Of a DNA stretch of 64,000 nt, positions 9,818 to 17,837 are shown one piece after another. A program made the position numbers and the translations under genes. How positions within the stretch are numbered: the first letter of the stretch is position 1; each line of letters opens with the position of its first letter. The DNA comes from Bacteroidia bacterium. Lineage in GTDB: Bacteria; Bacteroidota; Bacteroidia; M30B66. The stretch covers positions 67,526 through 131,525 of the forward strand of contig JAGYKL010000002.1 in NCBI GenBank assembly GCA_018401705.1, read 5' to 3'. The notes under the pieces were generated by a model. It saw only the letters and a list, made by a program, of their open reading frames with translations. It was not told where the DNA came from and made no database searches.

Positions 9818-10052
9818 TTTTTGATAAACTTTAAAGTCTTGAAGATATCCAAATCTGATTGAATTTTAACCAAATAAATACCTCTAGCCCAATTAGAAGA
9901 ATTAACAGAAAGTAGCTTTGTTTTCTTATTGAGAATAAATCTATCTACAACTTTACCGTCAATAGAGATTATGGTCACCCCACTAACACTATTATCTTTA
10001 AAATCAATAACAAACCGGTCATTACTTGGATTAGGGTAAAGAATAATATCAC
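9741..10052. repeat. 312-bp direct repeat, copy B
   Basis: Partner of 8298-8609. It covers the signal peptide of the gene starting at 9817 and the sorting domain of the giant gene ending at 9814. The two sorting domains differ at only a handful of residues, whereas the propeller bodies between the repeats differ widely. Confidence 0.85.
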
Positions 10053-13000
10053 TTTCAACTTTATTTTCTTCAACAGGTGGTATCGAAAGAGCAACCTCAG
10101 CTAAATCAAACTTAGCAATAAAGCCATCGAAGTCATAACTGAATGTCGCGCCCGGATTTTGAAACCACGAAGGATTTCCTGGAACTGAAGAATCTTCAAA
10201 AGGGAAATTCAAATTATGATTTCCAGCATAACCGGATATGTAAAGTTTATCATTACTAGAAATTGCTACTGCAGAACTAACATCAAAATTCCTTGGATAC
10301 CAAAGGCCTGGTCCAAAATTATCATCGCTTCCAAAATAACTAGCCCAATTAAATTTATTGGTATTGCTATTTAAGCTAAAAATTGTGACGTCAGTTGCAA
10401 GATTTTGAGCCCCGCCATCATAAATATCATCAAAAAACATAGGAGAGCTAAGGTTTGAAGATTGCAAAGTATAGCTGCCATTTCCACTACAAAGAGATAC
10501 TCCGAAAATGTTACCATTGGAAGATGATGCTAACCCTAGAGTTTTGGGATAAATGTTATTGTAATCTTCTCCAAAAAAAGAGTCGTTGGGAAAAAAGTAA
10601 CCCGGCTGGGCATCCTTAAAATATTGAGTTCCTGGGATTAAACTTGCCCATAGAAGATTGAAATTAGTGCTACTAAGTTTCATTAAATAAATTTGCCCAT
10701 TAGTAAAGCCATCCTCTCCTGACTGATAGCAAATTGGTAATGAAGCATTTGCCAGCGTTGGGGTGCATTGCAATGAAGTGCTTGGATTATCAGTATAGCC
10801 ACCAACATAAACAATATCATTAACAGAAGTTATTGTTTGAAATTCAACATCTTTAACATTTGTAGACCCATTCAAGATAAACCCATTGGGTTTGAATCTT
10901 GATATAAAACCCCCTGAACTTTTTTCAAAGTAAGAGCTACCTACATTACAAAGTGGAAAATCTATAAAGCCAGCGTCATGCTGATCAATCCAATTGCCTG
11001 AACAATCATAGGTTGCGTCTGACACTTTATCTGTTTGCCCAACAACAAATATATAACTTGGTATATCAACGCTAACGTCTACAAAATGAATATCATATAT
11101 TTTGTCATTACTATTGCTGCCAAAGAAAGTCGAGCCAGTTAATTCATTATTTGATTTAAACCTGGAAATAAATCCACTTTGAAAACCATCTAAACCACTA
11201 TTTAAATTTACATTCTGATAATAGCCCATACCTTGCGCACACAATGGGAACTCATAATTAGTGCCTGGCTGACAAGTTTCAATTGTTGTTTCAGAATTAG
11301 TGTTTCCTGCAAAATAATAATTGTCAGCCTTATCATTTGTTATCGAAACAATTTCATCAAAGCCTTCCCCTCCAAAATATGTAGACCACGTTCTACTACC
11401 ATCACTAATTCTAAGAGATGTTATTACAGCATCAAAATCTCCATGATTACCGGGTTGGTTGAAACTATTTTGCCCCCCTTCAACAAGAGGATAATCCTCT
11501 GAATCAGATTTACCTGCAAAAAACACCTCCCCATTAGTTGAGTTTTGTTCTGAAAGGGTTTGTAACATATCCCATCCTGAGCCTCCATAATAAGTTGACC
11601 AAACTAATTGATCATTTTCATTAAAACTAGCCATGAAGCCATCGTACCACCCTCCGGTGTTTTCAGAATAAAGCTCGTTTAAATAAGGAAAGTTATTTGA
11701 TGAAGTCATTCCACAAACCAAAACCTGATTCCCTTGAACAACCCCTTCAGAAATAGTTGTTGTCATATCTAGGATATAATCATTGCCATCACCCCCAAAA
11801 TAAGTGCTCCATTCAATGTTACCATCGATGACCTGTAAAGCCCTCACCTTTTTCTTTATCTCTATAACCAAAGGCAAATTGCTTGCGTAACTTCCAACAT
11901 TACCAAATGACATTTGACCAAAACTAATTTGGTAATTTGGCTGCCAGGGTAGTTTGCTTTTTTGACCATTTGGGTACAATGTATAAGCTTCCGCCTTATC
12001 AAAGCTCTTTTCTCCAAGAATAGATTGAATAAATAATTCTCCGTTGGCATCTGTAAATACTGAATCCTGACCATCGAATTTAACTTTTATGTCACCCACT
12101 TTTCCACCTGGGTTCACAATAAAATTAATTAACAAACCTTCTTGGTTACTAGCAAATTCTGCATCAATATTGAACCATGCATTTTGCTTATATAATGAAC
12201 TATGTGTAGGAACTCTTTCTCGGCCATTTTCAATATGTGGATAATAGAAATTGGTCATTGATTTATTATTACCACGCGGCTCATACCTTGTATTTTCAGT
12301 TCCATTTACGAAAATCATATCAACTCTTTGTAAAGAATCCATTGCGTTTCCTGAAGTATCAGCATAGATTTTAGAGAAAACAAAGCTTACTGTATCCGTT
12401 TTATAGTAAGTGCTAGGATACATAAATTGATTGTAGTAAAGCACCTCTGTTTCTGATTGAGCGTTTGTATTTAGCAATTGACCTCTATTTTCTATAAAAC
12501 CTCCAGCTGAAGCAGATTGAGAGTTTGATTCTGTTTCGTGAATTTGTTTTTTCATGTAACGTACTGTTGTATAATTCATTGTGCTGTCTGTTTCGCTTTG
12601 CCCTGAAATAACCACTGCTCCAGCATCATCAATGGCAAGCGCTGTAGCTCGATCATTTTTATTGGACCAGCTATTCCATGTTTTTTGGTAACGTAAATTC
12701 CCTAAGGTGTCATATTGCTGCACAAAATAATCATCATTGGCATCATTAAATGTTGAGCCTGCTATGGTGATAAGACCAGCTTGGTCAATTAATACAGCAT
12801 TTGCAGTATCAGCACCTGAGCCTTCGCCATTGTAACTTTTTGCCCAAAGCAAGCTACCACTAGCATTGTATTTTAACAAGCGAGCATCAGTTCCATTTTC
12901 TGCTGTTTGAGAATATCCCGTTACATAAACATTTCCATTATCGTCAAAAGTTAAGGCCTTGCCCTCATCGTTGTAAGATGCGGCACTATTGTAAGTTGAT

Positions 13001-14736
13001 GACCAGATTACAGATAAACTACTATTTAAAGCAACAGTTTGTATGTCTCTTCCAGAAGCTCCACTAGGTGTACTCCCTGTTAAATAAATATTTCCGTTTG
13101 AAGCAAATTTTACATCTCTGAGCTTATAGAAATTAATACTATCACTTGCTGCGATGCTTGTTGAGATTGTATCTCCTGATGGATTATAAGTAACCGATAG
13201 AAAACTAAAATCAGTTATTCCGGTTTGCGAAACACCTGCCACGGTAATTGTGTCTCCAGAGGTCACAGTATGTCCAGTAGCAACATCGAATAAACCATTA
13301 TCATACACTTTGTTCCAAAGGATATTTCCATTAGTGTCAAGTTGCATAGTTAGAAAGTCGGTTAGGGGAGCCAATGTGCCTGTTGTTATACCCGAAACAT
13401 ACACTTTGCTGGTCGATGAATTAACGCTAATATCAACACCTGCATCAGCTCCATCGCCAACACCATTAAAATGCGCGCTCCAAGCTAATGTTCCATTTGA
13501 TAAATATTTTAGAACAATTACGTCATTACTATCAGCTGCTACTTCAACAGATGAACCGCAAACAAAAAGTGAAGCATTGTTGTCTAATTCAATATCCCCA
13601 ACAACATCCATCCCATTTGCTGCTCCTCCATATTGCTCACACCATAAATTCACACCGTTTGAGTCGTATTTGCATACCAAAATATCATAATCTCCATTTT
13701 CATTTAACGTTGAACCAGCTTTGTAAACATTGCCTAGAGCATCAGTTTTAACCAAAGTCTTATGGTTTAAGAAAAACTCTTGAGCTCCATCATTACTTGC
13801 CCAATCAAAAACAAGTTCAGTAGCAGGTGTATAGGGCTCATTTGCACTTTCAACAATAGTTAAACTAGCAGATCCCTCACAACCATCTAAATTGGTAACT
13901 ATTACAGATACTGAATCCGCATTAATAAAAGATGATGAAGAGTAATAGCTCTGAGCACCATTTTGAACTTCAATTCCATTATTCAAAAATTTATAATTCA
14001 GTTGATTTTCAGGTGAAGCTTGCACAAAACCTAAATAACCATCAATTAAAGTGTCTAGATTAGTGGTAAGTTCAGGAATGAAGCTACACACTCCACCCAA
14101 ATTAACTATAGTCGGGTAAGAAGTAATTACAGCTGTGCCTTTTACATTTCCGGCTGTGCTTGTTCCAGAGTAAGCTGCATTTCCTTTGTCTTTCCACGTA
14201 CTACCATCCCAAAATGCTACTGAAGCATCTACGGGTGCTGTGCTGTAACATGGGTTATTGCTCCAACCTAAGGTTGGAGTTGTATTTTGTGTACCGAAGG
14301 TTCTGTCGAATACCCAATACCCACAACGGTTAACAAATCCAATGGTAGAGTCTTTTGCAGAACGGCTGTACAGTGAATCAGGGTCTTGAGCAAAGTATTC
14401 AACTTTAAAGGTGCAGTTTGATGCTACGGCATCTAGAGTTACAGGCGCATACACCCCACCACCTCCAACAGGATAAGTAAATGCACTTGTGCCATACCTG
14501 AGCATAGCGCCTTCTACATAAGCACTATCTGAACCTCCTGTTATGGTCGTATTTAATGATGCTGCAAAATTGTTTCCTGCCGTTGGCTTTATGATTCCTT
14601 TCTGAAGGTTTATGTTTAAAGCAACTGTAATTGGCATATCTATGATTAAATCTCCGCTAGGTTTATCTACATCTAACCTTAAAAATATGGTATGATGGCG
14701 AATGTCCTCTAGAGATGGTTTGATTGCCAGTTCCAT
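9814..14736 (-). CDS. Giant secreted SBBP-repeat protein with T9SS domain (C-terminal bulk of a broken gene)
   Basis: 1640 residues without a signal peptide of its own; the N-terminal parts of the same gene lie at 14797-15993 and 15986-16525 in other frames, so the first residues here are probably not a true start. In order: a carbohydrate-binding-like region; a propeller with repeats of the GNVYVTGYSQT type (about 330-735); an FIENRGQ module normally found at the mature N-terminus of SBBP proteins (about 750-1000); SBBP repeats marked by WSTYFGG (about 1000-1560); and a type A sorting domain (LYPNPSNDRFVIDF). It looks like a fusion of two secreted architectures. Confidence 0.75.
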   Translation of the reverse strand: MELAIKPSLEDIRHHTIFLRLDVDKPSGDLIIDMPITVALNINLQKGIIKPTAGNNFAASLNTTITGGSDSAYVEGAMLRYGTSAFTYPVGGGGVYAPVTLDAVASNCTFKVEYFAQDPDSLYSRSAKDSTIGFVNRCGYWVFDRTFGTQNTTPTLGWSNNPCYSTAPVDASVAFWDGSTWKDKGNAAYSGTSTAGNVKGTAVITSYPTIVNLGGVCSFIPELTTNLDTLIDGYLGFVQASPENQLNYKFLNNGIEVQNGAQSYYSSSSFINADSVSVIVTNLDGCEGSASLTIVESANEPYTPATELVFDWASNDGAQEFFLNHKTLVKTDALGNVYKAGSTLNENGDYDILVCKYDSNGVNLWCEQYGGAANGMDVVGDIELDNNASLFVCGSSVEVAADSNDVIVLKYLSNGTLAWSAHFNGVGDGADAGVDISVNSSTSKVYVSGITTGTLAPLTDFLTMQLDTNGNILWNKVYDNGLFDVATGHTVTSGDTITVAGVSQTGITDFSFLSVTYNPSGDTISTSIAASDSINFYKLRDVKFASNGNIYLTGSTPSGASGRDIQTVALNSSLSVIWSSTYNSAASYNDEGKALTFDDNGNVYVTGYSQTAENGTDARLLKYNASGSLLWAKSYNGEGSGADTANAVLIDQAGLITIAGSTFNDANDDYFVQQYDTLGNLRYQKTWNSWSNKNDRATALAIDDAGAVVISGQSETDSTMNYTTVRYMKKQIHETESNSQSASAGGFIENRGQLLNTNAQSETEVLYYNQFMYPSTYYKTDTVSFVFSKIYADTSGNAMDSLQRVDMIFVNGTENTRYEPRGNNKSMTNFYYPHIENGRERVPTHSSLYKQNAWFNIDAEFASNQEGLLINFIVNPGGKVGDIKVKFDGQDSVFTDANGELFIQSILGEKSFDKAEAYTLYPNGQKSKLPWQPNYQISFGQMSFGNVGSYASNLPLVIEIKKKVRALQVIDGNIEWSTYFGGDGNDYILDMTTTISEGVVQGNQVLVCGMTSSNNFPYLNELYSENTGGWYDGFMASFNENDQLVWSTYYGGSGWDMLQTLSEQNSTNGEVFFAGKSDSEDYPLVEGGQNSFNQPGNHGDFDAVITSLRISDGSRTWSTYFGGEGFDEIVSITNDKADNYYFAGNTNSETTIETCQPGTNYEFPLCAQGMGYYQNVNLNSGLDGFQSGFISRFKSNNELTGSTFFGSNSNDKIYDIHFVDVSVDIPSYIFVVGQTDKVSDATYDCSGNWIDQHDAGFIDFPLCNVGSSYFEKSSGGFISRFKPNGFILNGSTNVKDVEFQTITSVNDIVYVGGYTDNPSTSLQCTPTLANASLPICYQSGEDGFTNGQIYLMKLSSTNFNLLWASLIPGTQYFKDAQPGYFFPNDSFFGEDYNNIYPKTLGLASSSNGNIFGVSLCSGNGSYTLQSSNLSSPMFFDDIYDGGAQNLATDVTIFSLNSNTNKFNWASYFGSDDNFGPGLWYPRNFDVSSAVAISSNDKLYISGYAGNHNLNFPFEDSSVPGNPSWFQNPGATFSYDFDGFIAKFDLAEVALSIPPVEENKVESDIILYPNPSNDRFVIDFKDNSVSGVTIISIDGKVVDRFILNKKTKLLSVNSSNWARGIYLVKIQSDLDIFKTLKFIKN

Positions 14737-14796
14737 TAAATGTGAAAGTAATTATTGTTTTGTGTAAAGGCATGTGTTCCAGTAATATGAGTCTTT

Positions 14797-15993
14797 TTAA
14801 CTGATGTATTGCTGTATCCCGCCAAGTATTCCGCTACCGCTTCTATCATAAGTTACGTCATCATGATACACACAAGCTGCTCCAGCATAATTTATCTGCC
14901 AAGTACCACTGCTGTGGGTCGATTTAAATGAAACCGGTCCATAACAGGTTAGGTTTCCGCTACCTTGATCGGTAATATTGCCGGTTTTAATTAATGTTAA
15001 TGAATCTGCATATGTTCCACCTTGAATCATAATGGATGGAAATTCAGCTTTGAACTTCCCTGAAAATGAAGAGCCTGTTCCTAAAGTGATGCGGTTTGAA
15101 CTTCCTGTTGATACAAGATGTACCTCTGTACTACTTAGTTGATTAAAATTCTTAAAAGTGATGCCTCCACCCAGATTTGTATAGCTTATAGAGCTGGCAC
15201 TTTGCTGATTTAGACCTCCAAAGATTAGAAGTCCGCCCGTTGAGTTAATAGAAATGTTACCCGTTATACTAGCTCTGTTGGCCGTTTCGATGCCTATAGA
15301 TAAAGTTCCATTGGTGATAATGGTTTCTAAATTTCCGGCAATGGTATTCCCCGCCCCGCGTCTACAGAAAGCTAAGTTGCCCGTTGAAGTGTTTTCTAAA
15401 GTGACATCCTGATAGGAATCTCCATGGTCGCCCTCGATGTAAAAAAGACCACTTCCTGTGTTTTTAAAGTGAACCGATCCTGTAGCTGTTATTGGACCAA
15501 GACTTTGGTCCACACCACTACCTGTTTTTGTAAACTCAGTTAAGCCCTGAAGTTCGCACTGATGAATCAACAGGTTTGAAGCCGAAAGACTCAGACTATC
15601 TTCAAAAACAGTTTCATTGTCCAACAAAAAGGAAGAATTTCCGCTTAAGCTTAAATATGTGGGAACGGCTACTGTTGAATTTAAAAATTTAACTTGACCT
15701 AATGCAAATCCACTTGTATCAATACCTACAGATGCAGTAGAATCGAACAAACAATCTCGAAATTCAATTACAGAAGTTGAAAAAGTTCCAACAGCTGAGC
15801 TGTTGGTTGAGAGCTTAACTTGATTTAGCAGTGCGGTTGTTGAACCGGTGTTGCCAACCTGAATGCCTGTAGAGGTAGCTGAGGCGCCTCTCTGAAATAA
15901 AGTATATCCCTCAAAGCGATTTCCTATTGATGAAATTCCAAAAACAAGTGCATTGCTTCCATTGGAAACAGCAAAAAGACTGTCTTCAAACAC
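14797..15993 (-). CDS. Middle part of the broken giant T9SS gene (beta-helix-like)
   Basis: 398 residues of short Ser/Thr/Asn-rich repeats (SLTLSASNLLIHQCELQG, GNLETIITNGTLSIG and similar) typical of secreted right-handed beta-helix or adhesin-like regions. There is no signal peptide. The correct reading continues upstream as DYITQSGTGLFVFGQSNPD, joining the 15986-16525 frame near 16055-16062, where one base appears lost. Downstream the frame breaks between about 14800 and 14740, with at least two more shifts before the 9814-14736 frame. Confidence 0.65.
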   Translation of the reverse strand: MFEDSLFAVSNGSNALVFGISSIGNRFEGYTLFQRGASATSTGIQVGNTGSTTALLNQVKLSTNSSAVGTFSTSVIEFRDCLFDSTASVGIDTSGFALGQVKFLNSTVAVPTYLSLSGNSSFLLDNETVFEDSLSLSASNLLIHQCELQGLTEFTKTGSGVDQSLGPITATGSVHFKNTGSGLFYIEGDHGDSYQDVTLENTSTGNLAFCRRGAGNTIAGNLETIITNGTLSIGIETANRASITGNISINSTGGLLIFGGLNQQSASSISYTNLGGGITFKNFNQLSSTEVHLVSTGSSNRITLGTGSSFSGKFKAEFPSIMIQGGTYADSLTLIKTGNITDQGSGNLTCYGPVSFKSTHSSGTWQINYAGAACVYHDDVTYDRSGSGILGGIQQYIS

Positions 15994-16525
15994 GTCGGGG
16001 TTGCTTTGACCAAAGACAAATAAACCCGTTCCTGATTGAGTAATGTAATCGGCTCCAACTCAAAGTATTGCCTCCCGAATTTACGTTTGCAGAACCGGTA
16101 TAGTTCAATGAAACTTCGCCTTGATAGGTACTTGATGTTGTAATGATGGATGAACCTGAAGCACTTACGTCTGCCGAAAATGTTGAAGAACTTGCATTGA
16201 AGGAGCCTGTAAAAAGTTCTCCACTTGAAACACTACAAGAGGTAAATGAACCTGTGCCACTTACCGTTAAAGTGTAGGTGTTTAGGTCTAAGGTTGAACT
16301 GCTTGATAAAGTAAGGGAAGCAACAGTTCTATTGCCATCTAAGACAGGTTGATTGGTCGAACTTGCAATGCTTACAGCATCGCCCGCAGATGGCACTCCA
16401 CTTGGAGACCAATTGGAAGAAGTTGCCCAATCAGTATCGGTTGAGCCTGTCCAAGTGTAAGATGTTTGAGAAAAACCATTCAGACTCAATAGCCCAAAGA
16501 GTAAAAAGAAGGTAAAGAATTTCAT
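15986..16525 (-). CDS. N-terminal part of the broken giant T9SS gene (signal peptide)
   Basis: It begins with a clear signal peptide (MKFFTFFLLFGLLSLNGFSQ) followed by a Ser/Thr-rich region with YTWTGSTDTDWATSSNWSP, a motif common at the start of large Bacteroidota cell-surface proteins. After about residue 155 the frame is wrong because of the deletion near 16055-16062; the last 24 residues are nonsense. Restored, the gene would span 9814-16525 and encode about 2230 residues. Confidence 0.7.
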   Translation of the reverse strand: MKFFTFFLLFGLLSLNGFSQTSYTWTGSTDTDWATSSNWSPSGVPSAGDAVSIASSTNQPVLDGNRTVASLTLSSSSTLDLNTYTLTVSGTGSFTSCSVSSGELFTGSFNASSSTFSADVSASGSSIITTSSTYQGEVSLNYTGSANVNSGGNTLSWSRLHYSIRNGFICLWSKQPRRV

Positions 16526-16582
16526 AAGCTAATGAGTTTTATGGAGTCTTTATAAGAATTGAGTGGTAATGAAAGGCAATAA

Positions 16583-17014
16583 TTAATTGAGCATTCCGGT
16601 GTAAGAGCCAAGAACAGCACCTGTTGAAGAAAGGGCATCAAGGCGCAGGTAGGCAAAGTCGCGGTTAACAAACTGCCCCAATGAAAACTGACACATAATA
16701 CCTGTTCTTGAAAAGGATAAAAAGGCAGAAGCAATTTCGCCCGAGAAATTGAAGCTATGATTTAGAATATCTGAACCACCTTCTTCATTACCTAGCTTAA
16801 CTCTAATAGAAGCTATACCTGAAGTGTCAGAGACCTGACAAGAGAGTCCTTTTGCTACCGATGTTACAAGTTCAAGATTGCCGTATTCATCGTAGGTTGT
16901 ATCAACTTGAACATCTGTAGAAATCCCTTCCACAAACTGGAAATCGATGGTTTGAGCGAGAGAATTGCTAATCGAAATTGCAACTACATATATATAAAGT
17001 ACAATTGTTCTCAT
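16583..17014 (-). CDS. Small secreted protein, first gene of the T9SS operon
   Basis: 143 residues with a signal peptide at 1-20 (ending SNSLAQ) and a beta-rich body; I do not recognise a family. It has no sorting domain. It lies 57 bp ahead of the giant gene on the same strand and is the first gene after the promoter at 17036-17063. Small secreted proteins of this kind often accompany large surface proteins in Bacteroidota, but a role here is only inference. Confidence 0.65.
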   Translation of the reverse strand: MRTIVLYIYVVAISISNSLAQTIDFQFVEGISTDVQVDTTYDEYGNLELVTSVAKGLSCQVSDTSGIASIRVKLGNEEGGSDILNHSFNFSGEIASAFLSFSRTGIMCQFSLGQFVNRDFAYLRLDALSSTGAVLGSYTGMLN

Positions 17015-17035
17015 ATCATTTAAGTTTTATTGTCC

Positions 17036-17063
17036 TAAATGTAGGGAACAAATACAGGTGCAA
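17036..17063 (-). promoter_or_regulatory. Likely promoter of the T9SS operon
   Basis: On the minus strand, TTG (17063-17061), 17 bp and TACATTTA (17043-17036) match TTG-N17-20-TAnnTTTG with one mismatch. Transcription would start about 16 nt before the ATG at 17014. A run of ten C (minus strand) lies only 5 bp upstream of the TTG box. Confidence 0.55.
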
Positions 17064-17068
17064 TGTTA

Positions 17069-17078
17069 GGGGGGGGGG
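17069..17078. repeat. Poly-G/C tract of 10
   Basis: Ten consecutive G on the plus strand in an otherwise AT-rich spacer, immediately upstream of the presumed T9SS operon promoter. It is the longest G/C homopolymer I noticed in the window. Such tracts change length by slippage and, at this spacing, can alter promoter strength. Confidence 0.8.
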
Positions 17079-17231
17079 TGAACTAATTGTTATGGAATTG
17101 TTAAGGGCGACAAAGAATATTGCTCGGTTACTTAATAATAATGTTAAACCAAAACCTAAATTGATAACAATCAAAGGCACTTACATCTCTGAGTTTAACA
17201 AGCCTTAATCAATTATGTGTTTAGGTACATG

Positions 17232-17714
17232 TTAAAACAACTCTGACACAATTACATACCAAACCGGGAAGCTGATAACAACAGCTACAATAGTTTTGAT
17301 TAGGATTCCTGCCAAAGCTCCAAGTAAAGTTCCCGCGCCTGAAAGCGTAGCTTGAGACAAAGACCGCCCTTCCATTAAATCGCCAATGATAGCACCAAGG
17401 AGAAGTCCACCAATCATACCCACGGGAGTAAAAAACATACCTACAACCATACCTACGATACTACCGCGAATACCTGTTTTTGTGGCTCCAAAAATTCTTG
17501 CACTAAAAACCGGTATGGTATAATCAAGGATGAGGACGACTATCGTTAATATTCCAAAAATAATCAGGCTTGAATCTGAAAAGGGGTAGCCATTAAAATG
17601 AAGAAGTAGTAATGCTGCATAGTTAAATGGCGGACCGGGTAGGCCGGGTAGAATACAGCCGGCAATTCCGATCAGGGTTAAAAGGGAAGCCAAAAGTATT
17701 AACCAAATGGGCAT
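17232..17714 (-). CDS. DUF456 family membrane protein
   Basis: 160 residues with four to five hydrophobic segments and the glycine-rich loops typical of DUF456 (LPGLPGPPFNYAALLLL near residue 23, GSIVGMVVGMFF and GGLLLGAIIGDLMEG). It is an inner-membrane protein of unknown function. A heptamer repeat array lies just upstream of its start. Confidence 0.85.
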   Translation of the reverse strand: MPIWLILLASLLTLIGIAGCILPGLPGPPFNYAALLLLHFNGYPFSDSSLIIFGILTIVVLILDYTIPVFSARIFGATKTGIRGSIVGMVVGMFFTPVGMIGGLLLGAIIGDLMEGRSLSQATLSGAGTLLGALAGILIKTIVAVVISFPVWYVIVSELF

Positions 17715-17720
17715 TTTTTT

Positions 17721-17783
17721 ACGATTTACGATTTACGATGGTCGATGTACGATAAGCGATGTACGAAGTTCGATGTACGATTT
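17721..17783. repeat. Tandem array of nine heptamers (nCGATnn)
   Basis: Nine contiguous 7-nt units begin at 17721 and every 7 nt after it, each matching nCGA(T/a)nn (for example acgattt, acgatgg, tcgatgt, gcgatgt). It starts 7 bp before the DUF456 ATG (minus strand) and ends 55 bp from the dsbD stop. The strict period of 7 shows it is a real array and not low complexity. Confidence 0.8.
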
Positions 17784-17837
17784 TAGATATGTGATTGGAG
17801 AATTCCATGTTTGAGTTAGGCTATTCTATCACATAGA

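Noticed and set aside
11233-11502. Plus-strand frame inside the giant T9SS gene
   Set aside because: Antisense shadow with no family features, as are the others at 13250-13751.
17069-17078. Poly-G tract as a sequencing artefact only
   Set aside because: Not fully excluded, but a long G run with fitting promoter geometry on its edge merits reporting; true length needs reads.
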